Notes: generated by a model from the sequence alone, not told the origin. DNA of 64,000 nt from Saccharopolyspora_C sp040643635 (GCF_040643635.1 NZ_JBEYUS010000026.1:12320-76319); one strand, 5' to 3'. Shown: positions 33,248 to 42,209, counted from the first letter of the stretch. Numbers and translations are program-made.

Positions 33248-34336
33248 TCACCCCATCAGCGTGGCGTAGCCCGGCTTGATCACGTCGTTGATGACCGCGA
33301 GCCGGTCGTCGAAGCCGAGGAACGACGACTTCATCGCGTTCACCGTGAACCACTGCATGTCCGCCCAGCCGTAGCCGAAGGTCTCGTGCAGCGCGGCGAA
33401 CTCGCTGGACATCGAGCAGTGGCTCATCAGCCGATTGTCGGTGTTGACCGTGACGCGGAACCGCAGCCTGCTCAGCAGCCCGATCGGGTGCTCGGCCAGC
33501 GAGGCCGCGGCACCGGTCTGCAGGTTCGACGAGGGGCACATCTCCAGCGGGATGCGCCGGTCCCGCACGTAGGACGCCAGCCTGCCCAGGTGCACCTCGC
33601 CGTCCTCGTCGACCTTGATGTCGTCGACGATCCGCACCCCGTGCCCGAGCCGCTCGGCACCGCAGTGCTGGATCGCCTCCCAGATCGACGGCAGCCCGAA
33701 CGCCTCACCGGCGTGGATGGTGAAGTGCGCGTTCTGCTGGCGCAGGTATTCGAAGGCGTCCAGGTTGCGGGTGGGCGGGAAGCCGGCCTCCGGACCCGCG
33801 ATGTCGAAGCCCACGACTTCGGCGTCGCGGTAGCGGACCGCGAGCTCCGCGATTTCCGCGGAACGGGCGTTCTGCCGCATCGCGCACAGCAATGTTCCGA
33901 TCCGGACAAGCTTTCCTTGCGATTCCGCACGACGCTCACCTTCGCGGAATCCGTCCTGCACGGATTCCACGACCTCGGAAAGGCTCAGTCCGCCTTCCTG
34001 GAACAACTCCGGCGCGTAGCGGACTTCCGCGTAGACCACCCCATCGGCGGCCAGGTCCTCGACACATTCGGCGGCCACCCGGCGCAGCGCATCCGCCGTC
34101 TGCATGACGGCGACGGTGTGCGAGAACGTCTCGAGGTAGCGCTCCAGCGAGCCGGAATCGGCCGCTTCCCGGAACCACGCGCCGAGTTCGGCCGCGTCCT
34201 GGTGCGGCAGCCCGTCGTACCCGGCCGCGGTGGCCAGGTCGATCACCGTCTGCGGGCGCAGACCGCCGTCGAGGTGGTCGTGCAGCAGGACTTTGGGGGC
34301 CAGTCGGATCGTGTCCAAGCTCACCGGTGTTGACAT
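33248..34336 (-). CDS. add: Adenosine deaminase
   Basis: A 362-residue metal-dependent deaminase that converts adenosine and deoxyadenosine to the inosine forms. Zinc ligands and catalytic residues sit in LLHDHLDGGLRP (HxH), THIHAGEAF-like FTIHAGEAFGLPS (His and the catalytic Glu), HGVRI and VTVNTDNRLMS (Asp pair region); FDIAGPEAGFP is the substrate Gly-Pro loop. The length equals the M. tuberculosis enzyme, and the order add-deoA-cdd on one strand is kept, though a coiled-coil gene now separates add from deoA. ATG 34336 has no ribosome binding site; TAACGT 12 bases upstream indicates a leaderless message. Confidence 0.96.
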   Translation of the reverse strand: MSTPVSLDTIRLAPKVLLHDHLDGGLRPQTVIDLATAAGYDGLPHQDAAELGAWFREAADSGSLERYLETFSHTVAVMQTADALRRVAAECVEDLAADGVVYAEVRYAPELFQEGGLSLSEVVESVQDGFREGERRAESQGKLVRIGTLLCAMRQNARSAEIAELAVRYRDAEVVGFDIAGPEAGFPPTRNLDAFEYLRQQNAHFTIHAGEAFGLPSIWEAIQHCGAERLGHGVRIVDDIKVDEDGEVHLGRLASYVRDRRIPLEMCPSSNLQTGAAASLAEHPIGLLSRLRFRVTVNTDNRLMSHCSMSSEFAALHETFGYGWADMQWFTVNAMKSSFLGFDDRLAVINDVIKPGYATLMG

Positions 34337-34342
34337 GGCCCT

Positions 34343-34348
34343 ACGTTA
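34343..34348 (-). promoter_or_regulatory. -10 element of add (leaderless)
   Basis: On the minus strand TAACGT lies 12 to 7 bases before the ATG at 34336. The absence of a ribosome binding site and the exact spacing make a leaderless transcript likely. Confidence 0.55.
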
Positions 34349-34625
34349 CAACCCGGCCACGGTCGTCCGGTGCGCGCGGCGGCGGCTGCGAAGACCACCC
34401 GAATGCACGTCGTCCGGGAAGTCACCCGTACAGACCAAGGGTGACTCCGGAGGCCCAACGGCACCTCGAAATCTTCGGCCGAACAGCCCAGCGAAGGCCC
34501 ACCATTCGGAGTGATGGTTCACCTGAACCTCACTCAATGTATCCGGGGGCGGCTGGGAACCCGGGAAACGACTAGCTACGCTCCTTGAGTCCTCAACCTG
34601 CCCCTCGACGAAGGACGTCCGAGCC

Positions 34626-35831
34626 GTGAACGAGAACATGTCCTTCGACCGCATGCGGAACATGCTCACGCGTGCGGCCGAAATCCGCGAGAGCGAGCAG
34701 CAGCAGATTTTCGACGCACTCGACGAGATCCACGCCCGGATGTCCCCGCTGGAATCGTTGGGCTCGGTTCGCAAGCGGCTGTCCGAACTCCCCGACCGCA
34801 CCGAGCTCGGCGTGCTGACCGAGCGCGTCGACGAAGCCCTCACCAAGATCGACGCCCAGGACGGCGTGATCGGTGACGTCAAGGCCGCGGTGGAGGGCCT
34901 GTTCGACAAGCTCGCCAAGCCGTTCGCGCAGCTCGACGGCCGCCTCGACGGCGTGTCCGGCCGCTTCGACGGCGTCGCGGGCCGGATGGACGGGTTGGAG
35001 GACAAGCTCGCGCACATCCACAAGCGCCTGGACGAGCTCGGCGGCCACCTGGACAAGCAGGACTCCCGCCTGGAGGCGCTGCCCGGCTCGGTCACCGGCC
35101 CGGTCCGCGAGCGCATCGACGGCTTGGAGACCAGCCTCCGCGGCCGGTTCGCCGAGATCGACGAGGGCGTGCACGAGCACCTCGACGGCACCCGCGAAAC
35201 GCTGCAGCGCGCCGTCACCGAGACCGGCAGCGGCGTGCAGAACGCCGTCACCGAAGCCGTCACCGGTGGCCGCGACCAGCTGCAGACCGGCATCGACGCC
35301 CTCGCGCAGCGCCCCGCGGTGGACCCGACGGACAAGCTGGACAAGCTCGCCGAGCGCCTCGAGCAGCTCACCGAGCGGCTGGACCGCGTCTCCGGGCGGC
35401 TGGACAACGTCGAGGACAACGTGCACACCCGCATCGAAGCGGTGGAGCAGGGCGTCAGCACCCGGCTGGACACGGTCGAAGAGGGCGTCAAGACCGGGTT
35501 CGGCGAGCTCGGCGGCACGCTGGCGCAGAACCTGTCGCAGATCAGCGGCACCCTCGCGTCCCGCCCGGACTCCGAGGCGGTGAACTCGATGGTGCGCGAG
35601 GCCAGCGAGGAGACCGAGCGCAAGCACGCGGGCCAGCTCGACGAGGCCATGGCCACGTTCGCCGAGCTGATCCTCGGCGGCAGCGGCCCGTCCAGCCCGC
35701 CGCCGCCCACCACGCTGCCCCGCCAGCAGCGCAACCGCGGCCGCTCGAAGAGCGCCAAGCGCGACGGCGAGGCGAAGGCGCTGGGCTCCGACGACTCGTC
35801 CGACGAGGGCTACGCCGCCGAGAGCGCCTGA
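34626..35831 (+). CDS. Long coiled-coil protein of unknown function
   Basis: A 401-residue protein, almost entirely helical. Residues 30-330 consist of irregular heptad or 11-residue repeats with D-G-L / V-x-x-R-L-D units (QLDGRLDGVSGRFDGVAGRM, LTERLDRVSGRLDNVEDNV), similar in pattern to apolipoprotein-like or methyl-accepting coiled coils. The last 60 residues are Pro/Ser/Lys/Arg-rich and disordered (TTLPRQQRNRGRSKSAKR). No signal peptide and no membrane helix are present, so it is probably a cytoplasmic scaffold or filament-forming protein. Start GTG 34626, with AAGGACG about 8 bases upstream. The 280-base leader region is AT-richer and may hold regulation. It converges on deoA. Confidence 0.8.
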   Translation: MNENMSFDRMRNMLTRAAEIRESEQQQIFDALDEIHARMSPLESLGSVRKRLSELPDRTELGVLTERVDEALTKIDAQDGVIGDVKAAVEGLFDKLAKPFAQLDGRLDGVSGRFDGVAGRMDGLEDKLAHIHKRLDELGGHLDKQDSRLEALPGSVTGPVRERIDGLETSLRGRFAEIDEGVHEHLDGTRETLQRAVTETGSGVQNAVTEAVTGGRDQLQTGIDALAQRPAVDPTDKLDKLAERLEQLTERLDRVSGRLDNVEDNVHTRIEAVEQGVSTRLDTVEEGVKTGFGELGGTLAQNLSQISGTLASRPDSEAVNSMVREASEETERKHAGQLDEAMATFAELILGGSGPSSPPPPTTLPRQQRNRGRSKSAKRDGEAKALGSDDSSDEGYAAESA

Positions 35832-35864
35832 GCTCCGCAGCACGGCTGATCTCCGCAGCACCGA

Positions 35865-35898
35865 CAGGGCCGCGGTTCCTCCGGGAGCCGCGGCCCTG
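35865..35898. terminator. Bidirectional terminator, first hairpin
   Basis: Arms CAGGGCCGCGG and CCGCGGCCCTG pair perfectly, with additional pairing of the loop flanks (TTCC..GGGA), 33 bases after the coiled-coil stop. Confidence 0.65.
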
Positions 35899-35917
35899 CC
35901 GCGTTCCCGCACCGGGT

Positions 35918-35953
35918 GGCCTGCCCGCCCCGATCCGGCCGGGCGGGCAGGCC
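35918..35953. terminator. Bidirectional terminator, second hairpin
   Basis: Thirteen-base perfect arms (GGCCTGCCCGCCC / GGGCGGGCAGGCC) lie 15 bases before the deoA stop, between the convergent genes. It would mainly serve deoA on the minus strand. Confidence 0.65.
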
Positions 35954-35967
35954 GTTCGCCCGGGAGG

Positions 35968-37245
35968 TCAGGGGCGGATCGTGTCGATGATCAGGTCGGC
36001 CGGGGTGTGCGCGGCGGCGACGGCGATCGCGCCGGTCAGCGCCTCACGGGCGGCCGGGATCTTGCCGGCGTCGTCGGTGTGCAGCTCCAGCAGCGGAGCG
36101 CCCGCGGTGACCCGGTCGCCGGGTTTGGCGAGGCAGCGGATTCCCGCGGCGTGCTGCACCGCGTCCTCCTTGCGGGCCCGGCCCGCGCCGAGCCGCCACG
36201 CGGCCAGGCCGACCGCGTAGGCGTCCAGCGCGGACAGCACGCCGTCCTCCGGCGCGGCGACGGTCTCCACGTGCGCGGCGCGCGGCAGCGGTGCCTCCGG
36301 ATCACCGCCCTGGGCGCCGATCATGGCGCGCCACGAGTCGTACGCCTTCCCGGACGCCAGCACCTCCGCCGGGTCCACATCGGACAGTCCGGCGTGCGCG
36401 AGCATCTCCCGCGCCAGCGCCAGCGTGAGCTCGACGACGTCGGCCGGGCCGCCGCCCTGCAGCACCTCGACGGACTCCGCGACCTCCAGCGCGTTGCCGA
36501 CGGCGACGCCCAGCGGCACCGACATGTCGGTGAGCAGCGCGCTGGTGCGCACCCCGTGCGCGGTGCCGATGGACACCAGCTCGTCGGCGAGGGCGCGGGC
36601 CTGCCGCTGGTCCTTCATGAACGCGCCGGAACCGCACTTCACGTCCAGCACCAGCGATCCGGCGCCTTCGGCGATCTTCTTGCTCATGATGGAGCTGGCG
36701 ATCAGCGGGATGGATTCGACGGTGCCGGTGACGTCGCGCAGCGCGTACAGCTTGCGGTCGGCGGGCGCGATGCCCTCGGTCGCGGCGCACACCACGGCGC
36801 CGAGCTCGGTGAGCTGCGCGCGGATCTGGGCCGCGGTGAGCCCGGACCGCCAGCCCGGGATGGATTCCAGCTTGTCGAGCGTGCCGCCGGTGTGCCCGAG
36901 GCCGCGCCCGGACAGCTGCGGCACCGCGGCGCCGCAGGCCGCGACGAGCGGGGTGAGCGGCAGCGTGATCTTGTCGCCGACGCCGCCGGTGGAGTGCTTG
37001 TCCACCGTGGGCCGGGGCACGCCGCCGAGGTCCAGCCGCTCTCCGGAGGCGATCATCGCCGCGGTCCAGCGGGCGATCTCGGCGCGGTCCATGCCGCGCA
37101 GCAGGATCGCCATGGCCAGGGCGGACATCTGCTCGTCGGCGACCGCGCCGCGGGTGTAGGCGTCCACGACCCAGTCGATCTGCTCGTCGGCGAGCCGCCC
37201 GCCGTCCCGCTTCGCCCGGATCACGTCGATCACCGAGTGCGCCAT
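35968..37245 (-). CDS. deoA: Thymidine phosphorylase
   Basis: A 425-residue pyrimidine-nucleoside phosphorylase that turns thymidine or deoxyuridine plus phosphate into base and 2-deoxyribose-1-phosphate. The family signature is SGRGLGHTGGTLDKLESIPG; also seen are KHSTGGVGDKITLPLTPLVA (phosphate-binding), SIMSKKIAEG (catalytic lysines) and the C-terminal beta domain with GDRVTAGAPLLELH. N-terminal VIRAKRDGGRLADEQIDWVV is the typical helical domain. Start ATG 37245. It lies 302 bases downstream of cdd on the same strand, with repeat copy C between them, so cotranscription is uncertain. Confidence 0.96.
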   Translation of the reverse strand: MAHSVIDVIRAKRDGGRLADEQIDWVVDAYTRGAVADEQMSALAMAILLRGMDRAEIARWTAAMIASGERLDLGGVPRPTVDKHSTGGVGDKITLPLTPLVAACGAAVPQLSGRGLGHTGGTLDKLESIPGWRSGLTAAQIRAQLTELGAVVCAATEGIAPADRKLYALRDVTGTVESIPLIASSIMSKKIAEGAGSLVLDVKCGSGAFMKDQRQARALADELVSIGTAHGVRTSALLTDMSVPLGVAVGNALEVAESVEVLQGGGPADVVELTLALAREMLAHAGLSDVDPAEVLASGKAYDSWRAMIGAQGGDPEAPLPRAAHVETVAAPEDGVLSALDAYAVGLAAWRLGAGRARKEDAVQHAAGIRCLAKPGDRVTAGAPLLELHTDDAGKIPAAREALTGAIAVAAAHTPADLIIDTIRP

Positions 37246-37360
37246 GCCATTCCCTCCACCGAGCCCGACCCGCTGCCGAGCGCCACCCCGATCAGATCAC
37301 TTCCGCAGTCCCCACGACACCGACGAGGCCGCCGATCATCCGGCAGCCCGGTCGTTCCTC

Positions 37361-37527
37361 TCAGCGACGCAGTCGCTGAACTGCCGACCACCAGAGCCAC
37401 CGGCACCGCAGCGGGTTCTCAGCGCTTTCCTCGCGAGGACAGCGTTTTCGCATGTGGCGGAGCCACCTGTGAAAACGATCCCGCAGCGAGGAGAGCGCTG
37501 AGGTTCCGCCACCCGCCCCACCTCGCA
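37361..37527 (-). repeat. Structured intergenic repeat, copy C
   Basis: In reverse orientation to copies A, B and E. The outer stem pairs 37418-37434 (CTCAGCGCTTTCCTCGC) with 37486-37502, with one mismatch that can wobble-pair as RNA. The inner hairpin at 37444-37476 has GTTTTC and GAAAAC ends and a GTGGC-GGA-GCCAC core. A separate hairpin, TCAGCGACGCAGTCGCTGA, sits at 37361-37379, and the element ends with GGTTCCGCCACCCGCCCC. It fills the gap between cdd and deoA. Confidence 0.85.
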
Positions 37528-37547
37528 AGACGCCCCCCGGAGGCCTT

Positions 37548-37925
37548 TCACAACTCAAAAGCGTCCGGGAGAACTTGTCGCATGGGGAGAACTCCCCGAG
37601 GGGTGTCCACCAGGCAGTCCGGGCCGCCCAGTTCCTGCAGCAGCTGGCGGCACCGCCCGCACGGCATCAGCAGTTCGCCCTCCCCGCTGCGGCAGGCGAC
37701 GGCGACGAACCGGCCGCCACCGGTCAGCCGCAGCTGCCCGGCCATCGTGCACTCGGCGCACAACGTCAGCCCGTAGGACACGTTCTCCACGTTGCAGCCG
37801 ACGACGAGCCGCCCGTCGTCGCAGATCGCGGCCGCGCCGACCTGGAGCTTCGAATACGGGCAGTAGGCCTTCGCCGCGACTTCGACCGCCGCGGCCCGCA
37901 GGGCCTCCCAGTTGATGGTGTCCAC
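37548..37925 (-). CDS. cdd: Cytidine deaminase
   Basis: A 125-residue homotetrameric type cytidine deaminase (cytidine and deoxycytidine to the uridine forms). Key segments: CPYSKLQVGAAA, GCNVENVSYGLTLCAECTMAG (first zinc cysteine and the proton-shuttling Glu) and MPCGRCRQLLQEL (two zinc cysteines). The start is GTG 37925 with GGGAGC just upstream; a longer frame to 37967 adds unrelated residues. It lies at the promoter-distal end of the nucleoside importer operon but is separated from it by a strong hairpin and short tandem repeats. Confidence 0.95.
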   Translation of the reverse strand: MDTINWEALRAAAVEVAAKAYCPYSKLQVGAAAICDDGRLVVGCNVENVSYGLTLCAECTMAGQLRLTGGGRFVAVACRSGEGELLMPCGRCRQLLQELGGPDCLVDTPRGVLPMRQVLPDAFEL

Positions 37926-37996
37926 ATCGCTCCCGAGCTCGTTCCGGTGTCCGGAAGACCTTCGCACGCGCGCGGCGGGAAAGCTTCCGCCGTGCG

Positions 37997-38029
37997 GACC
38001 GGCCCCGGGCGCGGTGCCCGGGGCCGGTC
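37997..38029 (-). terminator. Terminator-like hairpin after the importer operon
   Basis: Perfect 14-base arms (GACCGGCCCCGGGC / GCCCGGGGCCGGTC) with a five-base loop lie 71 bases after the permease stop at 38100 and before cdd. No T tract. Confidence 0.6.
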
Positions 38030-38087
38030 GGTCGATGCCGGGCCGGTCGATTGATGCCGAGCCGGTCGGTCGATGCCGGACCGGTCC
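38023..38087. repeat. Tandem repeat, three copies of a 19-base unit
   Basis: Units read GCCGGTCGGTCGATGCCGG, GCCGGTCGATTGATGCCGA and GCCGGTCGGTCGATGCCGG, followed by a partial fourth unit, ACCGGTCC. The first unit overlaps the right arm of the hairpin at 37997-38029. Confidence 0.75.
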
Positions 38088-38099
38088 GCGGCCGCCGGG

Positions 38100-39356
38100 T
38101 CAGTCCTCGCCGCGCCGGTACGGGACGCCGACCGCGGCGGGTGGTCGCAGGTGCTGCGCGGCGGCCGCGAGGACCACGAGGGTGACCAGATGCGGGGTGT
38201 AGGCGGTCAGCTCCTCCGGCAGTTGGTCGGTGTACCAGTACACCGAGTACACGACCGCGGCGCTCACGGCGGCGATGCCCGCGGCGAACCACCGGCGCCG
38301 GTACACCTGCACGGCGGAGACGACCACCAGCACCAGCGTGGCCGCGTAGAACAGCGCGTGCACCGTGGTCTCGCCGCTGCGCAGCTGGAGCCCGTCGGAG
38401 TAGCCGAACAGCGCCGCCCCGCCGAGCAGCCCGCCCGGCCGCCAGTTCCCGAAGATCATCGCCGCGAGGGCGATGTAGCCGCGGTTGTTGGTCTGGTTCT
38501 CCAGGTAGCCGGCCTGCCCGGGGTTGAGGATGAGCGCGGCGCCGCCGAGCCCGGCCAGCGCTCCGGACACGATCACCGCGAGGTACTTGTACCGCTGCAC
38601 CGGCACGCCGAGCGAGGCGGCGGCGACGGGGTTCTCCCCGCAGGACCGCAGCCGCAGCCCGAACGGCGAGCGCCACAGCACCAGGTAGCTCACCGGCACC
38701 AGCAGGTACGCCAGCATCGTCAGCGGCGACACCCCGGTGACGAGCCCGCCGATGATGCCCGCCGCGTCGGAGATCCCCACCCGTTGCAGGGATTCCAGCG
38801 AACGCAGCCATTCCCCGAAGGGGTAGGCCGAGTAGGTGTCGAACTTCGGCACCGGCGGCGATTCCCGCGGGTTCTGCGAGATCGGCTCGAACACGAGGCT
38901 CGACAGGTACTGGGTGACGCCGAGCCCGAGGAGGTTGACGGCGACGCCGGAGACGATGTGGTTCACCCCGAAGCTCACCGTCGCGACGGCGTGCACGAGC
39001 CCGCCGAGGGCGCCGAACGCGGCCGCGGCGATGAGCCCGGCGACGGGTCCCCACTGGTACCCGGCCCAGGCACCGCCCCAGGTGCCGAGGACCATCATGC
39101 CCTCCAGCCCGATGTTGATCACACCGGCGCGTTCGGCCCACAGCCCGCCGAGCCCGGCGAGCAGGATGGGCACACCTAGGCGCACCGCGGACTGCACGGT
39201 GCCGGAGGCGGTCAGCTCGGGCAGTCCCGTCGCGTACGAGGTGTAGGAGACGGCGACGACCGCGACGGCGACCCACAGCGCGGCGCGCGCCCAGCCGGGC
39301 ATGGTGCGCCGACGGGTCGCGGGCCGGGTGGGGCCGGGGGTGAGCGTGGCGGTCAT
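38100..39356 (-). CDS. ABC importer permease (BMP/nucleoside type, second subunit)
   Basis: A 418-residue inner-membrane permease of the branched-chain amino acid/ribose-like superfamily (YufQ/NupQ type). It has about ten membrane helices; signatures are AERAGVINIGLEGMMVLG (N-terminal family box), GVNHIVSGVAVNLLGLGVTQYL, the ATPase-coupling loop LRSCGENPVAAASLGVPVQRYK and GLGGAALILNPGQAGYLENQTNNRGYIALAAMIFG (in part). ATG 39356 overlaps the stop of the other permease (ATGA). It is longer than usual at the C-terminus by two hydrophobic helices. With the other permease it forms the membrane channel of a nucleoside importer. Confidence 0.92.
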   Translation of the reverse strand: MTATLTPGPTRPATRRRTMPGWARAALWVAVAVVAVSYTSYATGLPELTASGTVQSAVRLGVPILLAGLGGLWAERAGVINIGLEGMMVLGTWGGAWAGYQWGPVAGLIAAAAFGALGGLVHAVATVSFGVNHIVSGVAVNLLGLGVTQYLSSLVFEPISQNPRESPPVPKFDTYSAYPFGEWLRSLESLQRVGISDAAGIIGGLVTGVSPLTMLAYLLVPVSYLVLWRSPFGLRLRSCGENPVAAASLGVPVQRYKYLAVIVSGALAGLGGAALILNPGQAGYLENQTNNRGYIALAAMIFGNWRPGGLLGGAALFGYSDGLQLRSGETTVHALFYAATLVLVVVSAVQVYRRRWFAAGIAAVSAAVVYSVYWYTDQLPEELTAYTPHLVTLVVLAAAAQHLRPPAAVGVPYRRGED

Positions 39357-40414
39357 ACCGCACCTCCGGACAGGACCTGGCCGACGCGGCGCTGTTCGGC
39401 GTCGAGCCTGCGGCGCCGCACCAGTTCGTAGGCGACGACGACCGACAGCACGATCGTGCCCTGCAAGATGATCACGATCTCCTTCGGTACGCCGATGTTG
39501 TCCAGCGTCAGCGAGCTCTTGTCCAGGAAGGACCACAGCAGCGCGCCGAACGCGACCCCCACCGGGTGGTTGCGCCCGAGCAGCGCGATGGCCAGCCCGG
39601 CGAAGCCGTAGCCGGTGGGGAAGGTGATGGTGAACGTGTGGTCGCGGCCCAGGATCTCCGGCAGCCCGGCGAGTCCCGCGACGCCGCCGGAGAGCAGCAT
39701 CGCGCCGAGCACCATCTTCTTCGAGCTCACCCCGCCTGCCAGCGCAGCGGTCGGCGACAGCCCGGTGGCGCGCAGCTCGAACCCGAACCGGGTGCGGCCG
39801 AGCAGCACCCAGTAGGCGGCGCCGACGACGGCGGCCAGCAGCACCAGCCCGAACACGGTTCCGGCGGAGCCGAGCGGAATTCCGGGCACCTGCCCGGATT
39901 CGCCGATGAGCGCGGTGCCCTGCGTGTTGCCGCGCAGTTCGCCGAACTGCTTGACGAGGAACGCGATCACGCCGCCCGCCAGCACGTTCAGCATGATCGT
40001 CGAGATGACCTCGGACACGCCGCGGTAGATCTTCAGCAGCGCGGCGATGCCCGCCCACGCGGCACCGGTGGCCGCGCCGACGACGATCACCACGAGGGCG
40101 TGCACCCCGAACGGCAGGCTCAGCGAGCCGCCGACGATGGCCGCCACGCACGCGGCGAGCCGGTACTGGCCTTCGACGCCGATGTTGAGCAGGTTCATCT
40201 GGAACCCGACGGCGGCGGCCAGCGCCACCAGGTAGTAGGCGGCCGCGGTGTTGACGATGTCCACCGCGGTGGTGCCGGTGCCCACCTGGGTGATCATCTC
40301 GCCGAGCGCGGCGATCGGGTTCGCCCCGGACAGCAGCAGCACCAGGCTGCACAGCACCACGGCGAACGCGATCGCCAGCACCGGCGGCAGCAGGGTCGAG
40401 CGCTTCGCCCCCAT
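39353..40414 (-). CDS. ABC importer permease (BMP/nucleoside type, first subunit)
   Basis: A 353-residue permease (YufP/NupP type) with about nine membrane helices. It shows GFQMNLLNIGVEGQYRLAA (family box), GVSEVISTIMLNVLAGGVIAFLV, LRATGLSPTAALAGGVSSKKMVLGAMLLSGGVAGLAGLPEILGRD (coupling helix and following segment, in part) and GLAIALLGRNHPVGVAFGALLW. The ATG at 40414 overlaps the ATPase stop (ATGA) and its stop overlaps the next permease. It pairs with the downstream permease as a heterodimer. Confidence 0.92.
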   Translation of the reverse strand: MGAKRSTLLPPVLAIAFAVVLCSLVLLLSGANPIAALGEMITQVGTGTTAVDIVNTAAAYYLVALAAAVGFQMNLLNIGVEGQYRLAACVAAIVGGSLSLPFGVHALVVIVVGAATGAAWAGIAALLKIYRGVSEVISTIMLNVLAGGVIAFLVKQFGELRGNTQGTALIGESGQVPGIPLGSAGTVFGLVLLAAVVGAAYWVLLGRTRFGFELRATGLSPTAALAGGVSSKKMVLGAMLLSGGVAGLAGLPEILGRDHTFTITFPTGYGFAGLAIALLGRNHPVGVAFGALLWSFLDKSSLTLDNIGVPKEIVIILQGTIVLSVVVAYELVRRRRLDAEQRRVGQVLSGGAV

Positions 40415-41985
40415 CAGTCGGCACCTCCCCCGGAAGTTCCCGTCATGGCCGCGCCGAGCCGTTCCGGCGTGACGGTGCGCGGATCGGCTTCGGCGACGAG
40501 CGCGCCGCGGAACAGCACCCGGATCGTGTCGGACAGCCCGATCAGCTCGTCGAGGTCCGCGGAGATCAGCAGCACCGCGAGCCCGGCGGCCCTTGCGGTG
40601 CGCAGGTGCTCCCAGATCCCGGCCTGGGCGCCGACGTCCACGCCCCGGGTGGGGTGCGCGGCGATGAGCAACTCCGGATCACCGGAGAGCTCCCGGCCGA
40701 CGACCAGCTTCTGCTGGTTGCCGCCGGAGAGCGCGACCGCGTCCACGTCGATGCCGGGGGTGCGCACGTCGAACTCGGCGACGATGCGCTCGGTGTCGGC
40801 GCGCGCGCCCGCCCGGTCCAGCCACGGCCCGCGCGCGGCGGGCCTGCGGGTCTGGTGACCGAGGATCCGGTTGAACCACAAGGATTCGTCGAGCAGCAGG
40901 CCGTGCCGGTGCCGGTCCTCCGGCACGTAGCCGATGCCCGCGGCGCGGCGGCGCAGCGTGGACAGCCGGGTCAGGTCGGTGTCGCCGAGCCGGATGCCGC
41001 CCGCGCTGATCGGCCGCATCCCGAGCACGGCTTCGACGAGTTCGGTCTGCCCGTTGCCCTCGACGCCCGCGATGCCGACGACCTCGCCCGCGTGCACCAC
41101 GAGGTCGACGTCGTCCAGCACCGCCCGCCCACCGTCCACTGCGGACAGTCCGGTGATGGTGAGCACCGGGCGATCGGTGACGGTGGAGTCGCCGGTGGAC
41201 GGGTCGGGCAGTTCGCTGCCGACCATCAGCTCGGCCAGCTCGCGGGTGGTCACCTCGCTCGCGGGCACGGTGCCGACGGTGGTGCCGCGGCGCAGCACGG
41301 TCACCGCGTCGGCGATGGCCAGCACCTCGTCCAGCTTGTGCGAGATGAACAGGAACGTGAAGCCGCGCTCCCGCATGGCGCGCAGCGTGGTGAACAGCTC
41401 CTCGACCTCCTGCGGCACCAGCACCGCGGTCGGCTCGTCGAGGATGATCGTGCGGGCGCCGCGGTAGAGGACCTTGAGGATCTCCACCCGCTGCCGGTCG
41501 GCGACGCCGAGCCGCTCCACCAGCTCGTCCGGCCGCACCGCGAACCCGGCCTGCTCGGCGAGCTCCGCGATGCGGCGCCGCGCCCGGGCGCCGATGCCGT
41601 GCTCCTGCTCGGCGCCGAGCACCACGTTCTCCAGCACGGTGAGGTTGTCGGCGAGCATGAAGTGCTGGTGCACCATGCCGACGCCGTGCCGGATCGCGTC
41701 GGCAGGGGTGCGCAGCCGCACCTGCTCGCCGCCGAGCTCGACGGTGCCCTCGTCCGGCGACTGCATGCCGTAGAGGATCTTCATCAGGGTGGACTTGCCC
41801 GCCCCGTTCTCCCCGCACAGCGCGTGCACCTCCCCGGCGCGCACGGTCAGGTGCACGTCGGAGTTGGCGACGACGCCGGGGAACGACTTGGTGATGCCGT
41901 GCAGCGCGACGGCGGGCGGTCCCTGATCGGGGACGCCTGCCGCGGCGAGGGGCGGACCGGGGTCGTCCGGTCTGGTGGTGCTCAT
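40414..41985 (-). CDS. ABC importer ATPase, duplicated (BMP/nucleoside type)
   Basis: A 523-residue protein made of two ABC domains, like YufO/NupO and sugar ATPases such as RbsA. Domain 1 (residues 25-265): Walker A GENGAGKSTLMKI, Q loop VHQHFM, a signature region LGVADRQRVEILKVLYRGA and Walker B IILDEPTAVL. Domain 2 (275-515): degenerate Walker A GVEGNGQTELV, signature LSGGNQQKLVVGREL, and AAHPTRGVDVGA in place of a standard Walker B, as is normal in this family. ATG 41985. It energises uptake by the two coupled permeases. A 224-base gap with GC-rich repeats separates it from the binding-protein gene. Confidence 0.94.
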   Translation of the reverse strand: MSTTRPDDPGPPLAAAGVPDQGPPAVALHGITKSFPGVVANSDVHLTVRAGEVHALCGENGAGKSTLMKILYGMQSPDEGTVELGGEQVRLRTPADAIRHGVGMVHQHFMLADNLTVLENVVLGAEQEHGIGARARRRIAELAEQAGFAVRPDELVERLGVADRQRVEILKVLYRGARTIILDEPTAVLVPQEVEELFTTLRAMRERGFTFLFISHKLDEVLAIADAVTVLRRGTTVGTVPASEVTTRELAELMVGSELPDPSTGDSTVTDRPVLTITGLSAVDGGRAVLDDVDLVVHAGEVVGIAGVEGNGQTELVEAVLGMRPISAGGIRLGDTDLTRLSTLRRRAAGIGYVPEDRHRHGLLLDESLWFNRILGHQTRRPAARGPWLDRAGARADTERIVAEFDVRTPGIDVDAVALSGGNQQKLVVGRELSGDPELLIAAHPTRGVDVGAQAGIWEHLRTARAAGLAVLLISADLDELIGLSDTIRVLFRGALVAEADPRTVTPERLGAAMTGTSGGGAD

Positions 41986-42209
41986 CTGACTCCGTCTCCG
42001 GGCCGCGCACCGTCGCGCGGCGGGATCTCCGGGCCGCGCTGGTGCGCGGCGGTCTCTCGGGGCGCACCGATGCGGCGGCCGTTCCGGGCCGCGCCGGTGC
42101 GCGGCGGCTCGGTGCCGCGCCGGCGCGGCTGGTGCGCCAGGTCCGCGGATGCGGCGGGCACGGGTTCGGGACCGGTGCGGGCCGCCGGTGGGGGCGGCCC
42201 GCCGCCGGG
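41986..42209. repeat. GC-rich imperfect tandem repeats between binding protein and ATPase genes
   Basis: Between about 41995 and 42110 a unit of roughly 30 bases with the core CCGGGCCGCGC..GTGCGCGGCGG recurs about four times in diverged form. The remaining bases show no gene. The segment can fold strongly and could set the ratio of binding protein to transporter message; that is inference. Confidence 0.5.
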
